A stretch of 24,127 nucleotides of DNA from Stenotrophomonas maltophilia (GCA_002386405.1 DGIP01000138.1:1-24127), one strand, 5' to 3'. Counted from the first letter of the stretch, positions 17,101 through 24,127 are shown. Numbers and translations are program-made. The notes: a model not told the origin generated them from the letters alone.

Positions 17101-20100
17101 CCTGCCCGCCGGGGCAGCTGGCACCCGGCACCAGCACCACGTGCTCGACCGTGGTGTACACCATCACCCAGGCCAACATGGATGCGGGCGCGGTGACCAA
17201 TACGGCCACCGGGCAGGGCACGCCACCGTCGGGGCCGAACGCCACCGGGGATGACAGCACCACCACGCCGTTGACCGCGGGGCCGGCGTTGACTTTGGCC
17301 AAGACTGCCACCCCGACCACCTACGCCAGCGTCGGCCAGTCCATCAGCTACAGCTACGTGGTGACCAATACCGGCAACGTCACCCTCAACACGCTGGCGC
17401 TGACCGACGACCGCATTGCCAGCGTCAGCTGCACGGTCACCACGCTCGCGCCGGGCGCGAACACAACCTGCACCGGTACCTATCAGATCACCCAGGCGGA
17501 TCTGGATGCCGGCAGCGTGACCAACACCGCCAGTGCCAGCGTGGTGCCGGCGCAGGGGAGTGTGGGTCCGGCCACCGCGCAGGCCACCATCACCGCGGTG
17601 CAGAACCGCACGCTGGCGCTGGTCAAGAGCAGCACCGCCACCAGCTTCGACGCCGCCGGCGATGTGCTGCCTTACAGCTACCTGGTCACCAACACCGGCA
17701 ACATCACCCTGACCGACCCGGTGACCATCACCGACGACCGCATCGCCTCGGTGAACTGCCCGGCGCTGCCCGCTGGCGGGCTGGCGCCAGGGGCCAGCGT
17801 GACCTGCACTGGCACCTACACCGTGACCCAGGCCGACCTGGATGCGGGCAGCGTGACCAACATCGCCACGGCGCAGTCCGGTGCGGTGAACTCCGGGCCA
17901 TCCACCGTCACCATCACCGGCAGCCAGCAGCCGGCGCTGGGACTGGACAAGACCACCACCACAAGCAGCTACGACAGCGTGGGTGACACGCTGGCCTACA
18001 CCTACCGGGTCACCAATACCGGCAACGTCACCTTGACCGTGCCGATCGTGGTGACCGACGACCGCATCGTCGCGCCCAACAGCGTGGCGTGCCCGGCGCT
18101 GCCCGCAGGCGGGTTGGCACCAGGCACCGAGCTGGTCTGCACCGCCACCTACAGCGTGACCCAGGCCGATCTGGATGCTGGCAGCGTGACCAATACCGCC
18201 ACTGCGGCCTCCGGCAGCGTGGCATCGGGGCCGGATTCGGTGACGGTCACCGGCGTGCAGACACCCGCGCTGGGCATGGCCAAGGTGGTCAGCAACGCGC
18301 CCACCCCGGTAGTGCTCAACAGCGTGATCGAGTACACCGTGACCGGCACCAACACCGGCAACACCACGCTCACCAACGTGGTGATCAGCGACAACAAGAT
18401 CACCCCGTCCAGCACCACCTGCGCCAGCGTGGCGCCGGGTGGCACCTGCGTGCTGGTGGGCACCTACACCGTCACCCAGGCTGACGTCGATGCCGGCCAG
18501 GTGCTCAACATCGGCAGCGGCATCTCCGATACCACCCCGCAGACACCCTCGCCGCCGACGATCACACCGGTGCAGCAGCTGCGTGGGCTCACGCTGGACA
18601 AGTCCAGCAGCACCGCGACCTATGCGGCGGTGGGTGACGTGCTCAGCTACAGCTACCTGGTCACCAACAGCGGCACCGTGACGGTGACCAGCCCGATCTC
18701 CGTCAGCGACGACCGCATCGTCGCACCCGCCACGGTGAGTTGCCCGGCGCTGCCGGCCGGCGGCCTGGCCCCGGGGGCCAGCCTGACCTGCACCGCCAGC
18801 TACACCGTCACCCAGCTCGACCTCAACCTGGGCAGCGTGACCAATACCGCGACCGCAACCGACGGCACCACCACCTCGGCGCCCGACAGCGTGACGATCA
18901 CCGCCACGCAGCTGCCGTCGATCACGCTGGACAAGAGCGCCAGCGTGGCCGACAGCAATGGCGATGGCATCACCGGTGACGCGGGCGATGTGATCACCTA
19001 CAGCTTCAGCGTGACCAACACCGGCAATGTGCTGCTGTCGCCGGTGACCGTGGTCGATCCGCGCCTGCCGGGCCTGGGCTGCACCGTGCTGGCGCTGCCC
19101 CCGGGCACCACCACCACCTGCACGGCAAGCAACAATACCTACACCATCACCTTCGCCGACGAGACGGCCACCTCGGTGGTCAACACCGCCACGGCCACCG
19201 GTGACGCGCCGGGCACCGCGCCGGATGCCACGGCCACCGATACCGAAACCACGCCCACGTCCATCACCCCGGCGGCGATCACGGTCAACAAGAGCGCCGC
19301 GCCCGCATCGGGGACACAGGTCGCGCCGGGTGACGTGGTGCAGTTCACGCTCACCACCACCATCGCCAACAACGAACTGCATGAGCTGTTGACGCTCACT
19401 GACACGCTGGGCGACGGGTTCACCTTCGTGGCCGTGACCAGCCCGGGCGCCTACACCTGCAACGCCGCCAACCCGCTGGTATGCACGCTGCCGGTCGGAA
19501 CCGCGGCCGGCAGCTACGCGATCGTGTACACGGCCACCGTGGATGCCGATGCGACCGGCACGCTGCGCAATGCCGTGGTGCCGACCAAGCCGGCCGGGAT
19601 CGATCCGGCGCCGGTCTGCCAGAGCTGCAGCACCGAACACCCGGTGGTGCCCTCGACCGCCACGGTGAGCAAGAGCGCCAACCCGGCCAGCGGCAGCTTC
19701 GTGCAGCAGGGCCAGACGATCACCTATACGGTGACCACCGTGGTCGCGGGGTCGGCCACCACCCAGCCGCTGATCCTCAACGACCAGCTCGATGCCGGGC
19801 TGGGCCAGGCCAGCGTCGCCACTGCCGGCGCCTACAGCTGCAGCGGCAACCTGGCCTGCATCCTGCCCATTGGCACGCTGCCGGGCAGCTACCCGCTGGT
19901 CTACTCGGTGAGCGTGGCCACCGATGCCAGCGGCACCCTGCACAACGTGGTCAGCGCGGCCAACCTGCCGGGCGGCGATCCGGATCCCACCTGCGTGCAG
20001 TGCAGCACCGAACACATCGTCGAGCAGCCGGCGCTGGAAACCGCCAAGCGCCTGGCTGGCAACACCAACCCCAGTGGTGAGGTGACCACCGGCGATACGC

Positions 20101-22508
20101 TGACCTACAGCGTCACCGCCACCAACACCGGCAACGTGGCCCTGAGCGATGTCACCATCGATGATCCGCTGATCACGCCCAGCCGCATCGTGTGCGCCAG
20201 CGTGGCCCCGGGCGACGAGTGCACGCTGACCGGCACCTATGTGGTGACCCAGGCCGATACCGATGCCGGCACGGTGGACAACATCGCCACCATCACCGCA
20301 CAACCCGGCCCCGGGGGCAGCCCGCTGCCACCCGCCGTGTGCCCGCCGGGCTCGGCCGATGCGCGCTGCCGCCCGGTACTCAACCTGCCGATCGCGCGAC
20401 GCCCGGCGCTGGCCACCACCAAGACCGCCACGCTCAGCGTGGACCGCGGCACCCCGGGCAAGGGCAATGCCGACGACGTGGTGACCTATGCGGTGACCGC
20501 CACCAACACCGGCAACGTGACGCTGGACCAGCTGGTGATCCAGGACACCCTGCAGGGCGGCACGCCCACCGTGCTCAGCTGCGCACCGACCCAGCTCGCA
20601 CCCGGGCAGAGCGCTACCTGCGCCAGCTACGACCACACCATCAGCGAAGCCGATGCCGGGGTGGACGGTGGCCAGTTGACCAATACCGTGCTCGCTACCG
20701 GCCAGCCGACCGGGGCCGGGCTGGCCACCGCGACGGCCACCGCGGCGGCCGTCATCGCGGTGGAGAACGCACCGGCCGACATCCGCCTTACCAAGGTCGC
20801 CAACGTCCGCGAGGTGAAGGTGGGCGACCTGGTGCGTTACACCCTGACCGCGCAGAACGTGGGCGACATCGACCTGGTGGATGGCTACCTGATCGACACC
20901 CCGGCGCCGGGCTTCACCTACGTGGAAGGGTCGCTGCAGGGCGACGATGACGACCACTCGGTGACCGCCAGCGGCAGCGCGCCGCTGCGCATCAACGACC
21001 TGGACATCGCGGCGGGCAACACCGCGCGGATTTCCTACCTGATGCGGGTGGGTGCCGGCGTACGCCCGGGCACGTTGATCAACCGCGCGCAGACCTTCGC
21101 GCCGACCGACAAGGCCGCGTCCAACGTCGCCACCGCGGAAGTCGTCACCGGCAGCGACCCACTGCTGGACGACAGCCTGATCATCGGCAGCGTGTTCGAC
21201 GACCGCGATGGCGACGGCTGGCAGGACAGCGCCGCGTTGACCGGGCTCAAGGCACAGGGTGGCTTCTCTGCCGAAACCTACATCGCCGGTTCGACCACCA
21301 TCGACCGTGGCAACGGGCCGCAGCCGGTGGCCGACGCCAGTGCGCCGCTGCTGCATGGCCTTGCACTGGGTGACTTGGCCGGGCGCAGCAGCGAGGCGGC
21401 ACCGTCCGGCACCATCGTGGTACGCCAGCGGCTGCGCGAGCCGCGCTTCACCGACGACTTCGTACTGAGCAGCCGGCAGGGCGTCAGCGTGCACCTGGCC
21501 GCCGACGGCAGCGCCCGCCAGCAGCGCGAGGGCGATGCGGCCAAGGGGCTCACCGCCGCGCAGCCGAGCGTGACCCGCAAGGTGATGCCGGGCGAAGGCG
21601 GCTACATCGTGGATTACGTGATCGCCAACACCGGCATCGACGAGAGCGGCATTCCTGGGGTGCGGATCGGTTCGGTGGAAGGGCTGCTGATGGAAACCGA
21701 CCAGTTCGGCCGCTACCACCTGGTCGGTGTCTCCGGCGGTGGCCTGGCGCGGGGGCGCAACTTCATCCTGAAGGTGGATGCGGCCACGCTGCCGGCCGGC
21801 ACCACCTTCGTCACCCGCAATCCGCTGCTGCGCCGGATCACGCCCGGGGTGCCGGCGCGCTTCGATTTCGCGGTGACCCTGCCGGCCACCGTGCTGGAAG
21901 AGCAGCGCCAGGTGGAGATGGTGCTGGGCGAAGTGGTGTTCGCGCCGGACAGCGCCCGCATCGGCGAGCGCTACCAGCCGGTGATCGAAAAGATGGCCGA
22001 ACAGGCGCGCGGCCAGGGCGAAGGTGAAGTCGTGATTGCCGCCAGCGGCGGCAGCGAAGCGCTCGCGCTGGAGCGGGCCAACGCGGTGCGCCAGGCACTG
22101 GTGAGTGCGCTGGGCAGCAACGGCGCGGCCATCCGCGTGGTCGCGCGGGCCGACGTGGACGACCCGGCCTCGTTGCTGGTCGGCGTCGACCAGGGCGGCG
22201 CACTGGTGGGCACAGTGCTGTTCGATACCGACAGCGCGGTGATCCGCCCGGCCATGCAGCCGCTGCTGGAGCGCATCGCGCAGCAGCTCGAACAGCGCGG
22301 CGGCGGGCGCGTGGTGATTGTCGGCCACGCCGACGTGCGGGGCGGCGCGGCCTACAACGTCCAGCTGGGCCTGCGTCGTGCCGAAGCGGTGTACGCGGCA
22401 TTGCGCGGACACCTGAGCCCGGCGGTGCGCGACAAGGTCCAGGTCGACAGCAGCGCCGATCCGGCCGCGCCGATGGACGCGCGCCCAGGCGCGGGGGAGG
22501 CACGATGA
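11163..22508 (+). CDS. Giant secreted multi-module (K-x-W / DUF11 / OmpA-like) envelope protein
   Basis: About 3,781 residues. An N-terminal Sec signal peptide (basic region, then WLASLLLLLALQVPVHA, likely cleaved before QTV) sends it across the inner membrane. Modules in order: one DUF11-like module (to 11750), seven K-x-W modules (11751-14006), fifteen DUF11 modules (14007-19271), two longer modules with CxxC (19272-20024), three more DUF11 modules (20025 to about 21165), an SdrD-B-like segment with VFDDRDGDGWQD (about 21180-21870), a degenerate OmpA-like segment (about 21912-22125) and an OmpA-like segment with GHADVRGGAAYN...LGLRRAEAV (about 22209-22455). The last fits peptidoglycan binding. 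The start is the GTG at 11163, preceded by GGGGA; the ATG at 11190 is an alternative with no clear ribosome-binding site. Family knowledge suggests a surface fibre or adhesin; this is inference. It overlaps the next gene by 4 nt. Confidence 0.9.
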   Translation: MTKRGHDQRMGAGLEARAGHRQRHSWLASLLLLLALQVPVHAQTVVQNGTSLQLPGGQVDANPGDNTASVNVLVYAVTVAKTGSPASGVPVAPGDTIGFTLTATVTGTDTAADTVFTDTLSSGLTLVSGSLPAGCTGSGQSALCTLPSGSAPGTYSWSYQATVDADATGTVSNTVTGGQGCTPAASCTVTHPVYFGLSLGKSWTNGLASDSVDLAISGSADQVIVLAGGSSTPGGTTTPARAAVAPGAAASLGEQFVAGSAANYTTALTCTRNDNGGAVAVGGSGTSGTITMPADTGVTCAFANSRIQASLTLVKQWVNARVGETATVLSAGFTNDASSGLSTSTGNNSTTGAAVSVFAGDVGNLGETLSNANNYDATLACTGNADPLAGVTLTIAPTDTAITCTQTNTRRQATLVLSKTWVNGLPGDTATVTSSGFENAASSGLSTSTGSNTTTGAAAVVYAGESGSITEVLSNAANYDSTLACTGNTVPLNGTTLTVDPADTAISCTQTNTRREVNLTLRKSWVDAAVGEAVEVSATGSTTSPITLNAVADSATEIDTGTAVPVFVGETITLAEAFAVPGNAANYTSTLACTGSSGLSGNTLVVGQGDSNIVCTFTNTRPQATLQLVKVWAADSRNGDVAQLGATTGLQNNTNAFTSTASIGANSTTVPVFVGEQATLPAETMGGAALANYAVALSCSGGTLGGTDGKAANTLDITPADAGTPIVCTYTNTRTATTLTLQKTWLNALPNDEVTIVATGLVPLSSTATGGATQTDTGAAQTVHAGDVLNLTESFSSVTSNLYTTTLSCTNTSGLVVNDPTTGTLTVGPNDGPMTCTYVNDRRSAELIVRKVWSGGPPTSVTIPGSTGFTNNTPGFTSTSPGPDQVGPVTVYALENGSLGAESFPGGNSGDYTSTLTCDGTDTNPANGLLIAIADAGSTITCTYSNTFVPRATLDLQKTTPVTSVTTVGQVVPYTITATNTGNVPISNATVVDPLIAGNMVCTPAIPVASLAPGASITCTGSYTVTQGDIDRVGSGDGINDDVITNTADVEGTDPDGNPVGDNASVDTTLPSRNFVAEFTKTPNLADADGNGTGSVGEVISYNFTVTNSGNTTIQSVTVSDPALPGLSCPPGGPLAPGQSVTFGTAPPADIACTGNTHTITQADIDDRGGGDGDIDNTATATAVAPGGGSVDGDATSSVPLDPPAPQLVLDKSASPTQVSTAGEVITYTFTVSNPGNVTLANISVIDPKAGLSAITCTPPAPFTLAPGATATCSATYTVTQADIDGGNAITNLATAAGDYSGTPVTDTDGSTVIINHGTVSPELVKIPSRTSVSAVGDQISYTFRVNNPSSVTLTNLQITDDTLLGSGLSCSPISSLAPGSSADFSCTGNTYTVQQSDIDNQGNPVNDTQVIHNDVTGTAQYQIGSNPLVTVTDVASADVALPQRTPGIFLTKGSDVASVSGPNQPITYTFSVQNTGNVTLFNVVVTDPMLPSLSCPPLSSLAPGALVVFSGCTGIVYTVTQADIDSGSSDSLPGNGQIDNVATVVADTPVAGGTVTNSAAHQVNLPVRGPQMTIVKSADVAAITAPGTINYRFTVSNTGNVTIEDVTVNDPALGLSCPSVDLAPGQTVVFGGTGADVVCTGTTRVVTQTEVDTFNMVSNVATADGTSQVSGAISRTGALDIPVVRSPALGLTKVANVAQVASPGDAIVYTLTATNNGNSTLTNVTVADPMLPALSCTPAIPVAALAPAATITCQGTYISTQADFDTNGGGDQTIDNTATASSDVTSASASAQVALPLPQQSLEIEKTAGTPTLNLGLDPAVTDAGDTITYTFVVTNTGNQSLSALAVIDTNLNAAATCDKTTLTASGPDAVATCTGVHTITQAEMDNGTVTNTATAEGTPPGSARVSSSPDSAVVTLAAQPVLVLDKTASAPTVAGGALPGVTDAGDTISYSFVVTNAGNVTLNNITVADPLPGMPPITCPPGQLAPGTSTTCSTVVYTITQANMDAGAVTNTATGQGTPPSGPNATGDDSTTTPLTAGPALTLAKTATPTTYASVGQSISYSYVVTNTGNVTLNTLALTDDRIASVSCTVTTLAPGANTTCTGTYQITQADLDAGSVTNTASASVVPAQGSVGPATAQATITAVQNRTLALVKSSTATSFDAAGDVLPYSYLVTNTGNITLTDPVTITDDRIASVNCPALPAGGLAPGASVTCTGTYTVTQADLDAGSVTNIATAQSGAVNSGPSTVTITGSQQPALGLDKTTTTSSYDSVGDTLAYTYRVTNTGNVTLTVPIVVTDDRIVAPNSVACPALPAGGLAPGTELVCTATYSVTQADLDAGSVTNTATAASGSVASGPDSVTVTGVQTPALGMAKVVSNAPTPVVLNSVIEYTVTGTNTGNTTLTNVVISDNKITPSSTTCASVAPGGTCVLVGTYTVTQADVDAGQVLNIGSGISDTTPQTPSPPTITPVQQLRGLTLDKSSSTATYAAVGDVLSYSYLVTNSGTVTVTSPISVSDDRIVAPATVSCPALPAGGLAPGASLTCTASYTVTQLDLNLGSVTNTATATDGTTTSAPDSVTITATQLPSITLDKSASVADSNGDGITGDAGDVITYSFSVTNTGNVLLSPVTVVDPRLPGLGCTVLALPPGTTTTCTASNNTYTITFADETATSVVNTATATGDAPGTAPDATATDTETTPTSITPAAITVNKSAAPASGTQVAPGDVVQFTLTTTIANNELHELLTLTDTLGDGFTFVAVTSPGAYTCNAANPLVCTLPVGTAAGSYAIVYTATVDADATGTLRNAVVPTKPAGIDPAPVCQSCSTEHPVVPSTATVSKSANPASGSFVQQGQTITYTVTTVVAGSATTQPLILNDQLDAGLGQASVATAGAYSCSGNLACILPIGTLPGSYPLVYSVSVATDASGTLHNVVSAANLPGGDPDPTCVQCSTEHIVEQPALETAKRLAGNTNPSGEVTTGDTLTYSVTATNTGNVALSDVTIDDPLITPSRIVCASVAPGDECTLTGTYVVTQADTDAGTVDNIATITAQPGPGGSPLPPAVCPPGSADARCRPVLNLPIARRPALATTKTATLSVDRGTPGKGNADDVVTYAVTATNTGNVTLDQLVIQDTLQGGTPTVLSCAPTQLAPGQSATCASYDHTISEADAGVDGGQLTNTVLATGQPTGAGLATATATAAAVIAVENAPADIRLTKVANVREVKVGDLVRYTLTAQNVGDIDLVDGYLIDTPAPGFTYVEGSLQGDDDDHSVTASGSAPLRINDLDIAAGNTARISYLMRVGAGVRPGTLINRAQTFAPTDKAASNVATAEVVTGSDPLLDDSLIIGSVFDDRDGDGWQDSAALTGLKAQGGFSAETYIAGSTTIDRGNGPQPVADASAPLLHGLALGDLAGRSSEAAPSGTIVVRQRLREPRFTDDFVLSSRQGVSVHLAADGSARQQREGDAAKGLTAAQPSVTRKVMPGEGGYIVDYVIANTGIDESGIPGVRIGSVEGLLMETDQFGRYHLVGVSGGGLARGRNFILKVDAATLPAGTTFVTRNPLLRRITPGVPARFDFAVTLPATVLEEQRQVEMVLGEVVFAPDSARIGERYQPVIEKMAEQARGQGEGEVVIAASGGSEALALERANAVRQALVSALGSNGAAIRVVARADVDDPASLLVGVDQGGALVGTVLFDTDSAVIRPAMQPLLERIAQQLEQRGGGRVVIVGHADVRGGAAYNVQLGLRRAEAVYAALRGHLSPAVRDKVQVDSSADPAAPMDARPGAGEAR
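11751..14006 (+). repeat. Seven tandem K-x-W modules of about 105-120 residues
   Basis: Modules start at about 11751, 12081, 12393, 12705, 13026, 13365 and 13689. Each opens with a strand of the form LxLxKxW (KSW, KQW, KTW, KSW, KVW, KTW, KVW), has a central Glu in a short G/T/A-E-x-L/F/M motif followed by N-x-Y or a similar turn, and closes with C-x-x-x-N-x-R (TNTR in most). Each has two cysteines. Modules 2 and 3 are the most alike, sharing SSGLSTSTG and YAxT/STLACTGN-type segments. The pattern resembles CnaB/SpaA-type (prealbumin-like) domains. Boundaries are set by eye. Confidence 0.85.
14007..19271 (+). repeat. Fifteen tandem DUF11-type modules
   Basis: Module starts by eye: 14007, 14376, 14769, 15111, 15492, 15864, 16215, 16554, 16920, 17277, 17598, 17922, 18255, 18570 and 18906. 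The consensus is L-x-L-x-K at the start, then GD-x-I-x-Y-x-[FY]-x-VTNTGNVTL, a D-D or D-P turn, C...LAPG...TCTGTYTVTQADLDAG-x-VTNTATA. This is the conserved bacterial repeat called DUF11. The modules starting at 17598, 17922 and 18570 share long near-identical stretches (CPALPAGGLAPG and the following strand), which points to recent duplication or gene conversion. Early modules carry insertions rich in Asp/Gly (DRGGGDGDID, GSGDGINDD). Confidence 0.85.
19272..20024 (+). repeat. Two longer DUF11-like modules with CxxC-STEH motif
   Basis: Modules at 19272-19649 and 19650-20024. They lack the TQADLDAG strand and instead carry an A-G-A/S-Y-xC...C-x-LP-x-GT...Y-x-V/AT-D-A-SGT pattern, ending in PVCQSCSTEHPVV and PTCVQCSTEHIVE. 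The first module of the protein (about 11385-11750) has the same layout, including TVDADATGT and a CTPAASCTVTHPV ending. This module type thus appears at both ends of the main array. Confidence 0.75.
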
Positions 22509-24127
22509 AGCCGCACCTGCTCAGCGCTGCGCTTGCGACCCTGTTGGCCGGCACGGCGGCCGGCGCCCACGGGCAGCAGACGGACACGCCGCCACCGACG
22601 CCTGCGTCAGCGCCGACCCCACCGGTCCGCTGTGGTGAACAGGCGTGCGAGGAAGGCGAGGAACTGCTGCTGCGCATCCGCACGCGCGGCAAGACCGAGC
22701 CGGTCACCGAGGGAACCAACGCACGGTCCGGCTCCGAGACGCTGCAGCCCGACCGCCGCGTGACGATCTCGGCGCCACCACCGGGACGTGCCGTAGCCAC
22801 AGGCCGCTTCAACGTGCGCCTGCCCAGTGGCGGCGTGCTGTGGGCCACCGAAGATCCGAACCTGGGGCAACCCGAGCTGTCGGCGAGCGCGCCGTCGCTG
22901 GTTGCCTTCGAGAACGGGCGTATCCAGAAGCCGGTGTCGTTCTATGTGCGTGGCAACTACGGCGACTTCATCGAACGCATGGAGATCCTGGTGTACCGCG
23001 CCACCGACGTGGACCTGATCGCGCCGCTGGCACGCATCCCGGTCGAGGTTTCGGCGGTCAGCCAGGTGGAGTGGGATGGCACGCTGCCGGCCGAAGAACC
23101 CTTCCGTGCCGGCGATGAACTGCTGTATGTGGTGCGCGCCTACGGGCACAACGACATCTTCGACGAGACCGTGGCCCAGCGCCTGCAACTGGTGCGCCCA
23201 ATCGAGGCCGAAAGCCAGTTGCGCAGCCTGCGCAGCCAGGTCGAGCGCAGCCAGGGCACCTCGCTGGGCGTGGACCAGGCCCTGCAGCAGAGCCTGATCG
23301 ATGCGGCGTTCGCGTCGAACGGGCTGCGCCTGCAGAACATTCCCATCTATGGCTCGCGCATCCGTATCACCGGGCGTGACATTCCCGAGTCCACCTCGCT
23401 CACCATCAACGGGGCTTCCTACCCGGTGGACATGGAGCGCAAGTTCGTCGCCGAGTATCTGGTGCCGGTCGGCCAGCACCGCTTCGACATCGCCGTGCGC
23501 GGTGGCCGTGATGGACTGGAGCAACACCACGCGCTGGACGTGGACGTGACCGGCAAGTACTTCTACGGCATCGGCCTGGCGGACGTGACCATCGCCCAGA
23601 ACAACGTGAGCAGCGCCACCGCACCCTTCGCGGTGGACGAGCGCTACAGCGACGACGTGATCAGCGATGGCCGGCTGGCCTTCTATGCCAAGGGCAAGGC
23701 ACGTGGCAAGTACCTGATCACCGCCCAGGCCGATACCACCGAGCAGGACATCGAGCACCTGTTCGACGGCTTCACCGAGGCGTGGCCGCAGGACATCTTC
23801 CGCCGGCTCGACCCCGACCTGTACTACCCGACCTACGGCGACGACTCCACCACCTACCGCGACGTGGACAGCATGGGCCGCTTCTACGTGCGGGTGGACT
23901 GGGACAAGAACCAGGCGCTGTGGGGCAATTTCGCCACCGGCATCACGGGCACCGAGTACGCCCAGTACGTGCGTTCGCTGTACGGCGGTGCGCTGAGCTG
24001 GCGCTCGCAGGCGATCAACCCGTGGGGCGACCCGCGCAGCCTGCTTCGCTTGTTCGGTGCGCAGGAGCAGACCGCACCCGGCCACAATGAATTCATCGGC
24101 ACCGGCGGCAGCCTGTACTACCTGCGC
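22505..24127 (+). CDS. Exported beta-rich protein coupled to the giant gene, 3' end missing
   Basis: 541 residues are visible and the frame is open at the window edge. An N-terminal signal peptide (MKPHLLSAALATLLAGTAAGAHG, probable cut before QQ) is followed by a Pro/Thr linker (26-40), a C-x4-C pair (Cys43, Cys48), a domain with VTISAPPPGRAVATGRFNVRLPSGG, a short helical stretch near 232-272, and an Ig-like strand pattern LTINGASYPVDMERKFVAEYLVPVG at 299-323. From about 350 the alternating aromatic/charged pattern (KYFYGIGLADV, GRLAFYAKGKARGKYLITAQAD, GRFYVRVDWDKNQALWGNF, GTGGSLYYLR) looks like the start of a beta-barrel, so outer-membrane location is plausible. I do not recognise a named family. 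The ATG overlaps the giant gene's stop (ATGA), so the two products are made together and probably act together. Confidence 0.85.
   Translation, partial: MKPHLLSAALATLLAGTAAGAHGQQTDTPPPTPASAPTPPVRCGEQACEEGEELLLRIRTRGKTEPVTEGTNARSGSETLQPDRRVTISAPPPGRAVATGRFNVRLPSGGVLWATEDPNLGQPELSASAPSLVAFENGRIQKPVSFYVRGNYGDFIERMEILVYRATDVDLIAPLARIPVEVSAVSQVEWDGTLPAEEPFRAGDELLYVVRAYGHNDIFDETVAQRLQLVRPIEAESQLRSLRSQVERSQGTSLGVDQALQQSLIDAAFASNGLRLQNIPIYGSRIRITGRDIPESTSLTINGASYPVDMERKFVAEYLVPVGQHRFDIAVRGGRDGLEQHHALDVDVTGKYFYGIGLADVTIAQNNVSSATAPFAVDERYSDDVISDGRLAFYAKGKARGKYLITAQADTTEQDIEHLFDGFTEAWPQDIFRRLDPDLYYPTYGDDSTTYRDVDSMGRFYVRVDWDKNQALWGNFATGITGTEYAQYVRSLYGGALSWRSQAINPWGDPRSLLRLFGAQEQTAPGHNEFIGTGGSLYYLR

Noticed and set aside
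16566..22412. Second very long minus-strand open frame (over 1,900 codons)
   Set aside because: Same reason: an antisense shadow of the repeat array, repetitive and without recognisable folds.
11163..22508. RTX or type I secretion adhesin identity for the giant protein
   Set aside because: It has an N-terminal Sec signal peptide and no GGxGxDxxx nonapeptide repeats; the single DDRDGDGWQD motif fits an SdrD-B-like segment instead.

Overview
The window is high-GC bacterial DNA. GC content, the Sec/Tat-type leaders, the outer-membrane-style OmpA module and the molybdoenzyme set fit a Gram-negative gammaproteobacterium. Xanthomonadaceae (Stenotrophomonas/Xanthomonas-like) is my best guess, but this is inference only. 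I see no RNA genes, insertion sequences, CRISPR arrays or phage genes.

Left half (1-10975, all on the minus strand): one compact molybdenum operon, read from right to left. It begins with a three-subunit molybdenum hydroxylase (2Fe-2S subunit 10975-10421, FAD subunit 10424-9378, Mo subunit 9381-7105). A molybdenum-cofactor block follows: moeA, moaA, moaC, mobA, moaD, moaE. It ends with a second paralogous hydroxylase trio (2976-2332, 2335-1385, 1381 to the window edge). Almost every junction is a 1-4 nt overlap or a gap of 1-6 nt; the only real gap is 60 nt between moaE and the second trio. The operon therefore supplies its own cofactor (MoaA/MoaC make cPMP, MoaD/MoaE add the dithiolene sulfurs, MoeA inserts Mo, the MobA-like protein adds a nucleotide) and two target enzymes. 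The small subunit of the second trio has a twin-arginine leader and that of the first does not, so the two enzymes probably work in different compartments (periplasm and cytoplasm).

The first 68 bases form a fold-back: a perfect 21-bp inverted repeat. The sequence between its arms, read on the plus strand, is the expected continuation of the minus-strand Mo subunit. This looks like a contig-end artefact or a local inversion.

Middle (10976-11162): a 187-nt divergent intergenic region with an AT-rich island and three copies of the 7-mer ACACTGC.

Right half (11163-24127, plus strand): a giant gene for a secreted protein of about 3,780 residues. It has a Sec signal peptide, one DUF11-like module, seven 'K-x-W' modules, fifteen DUF11 modules, two special modules, three more DUF11 modules, an SdrD-B-like segment and two OmpA-like segments, the second with a recognisable peptidoglycan-binding signature. 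A second gene follows with an ATGA overlap and runs off the window. It encodes another exported, beta-rich protein that I cannot name. The pair looks like a cell-envelope fibre or adhesin system. Each of the seven K-x-W modules keeps a Lys/Glu/Asn pattern typical of self-formed isopeptide bonds plus a cysteine pair, which is the most interesting signal here.
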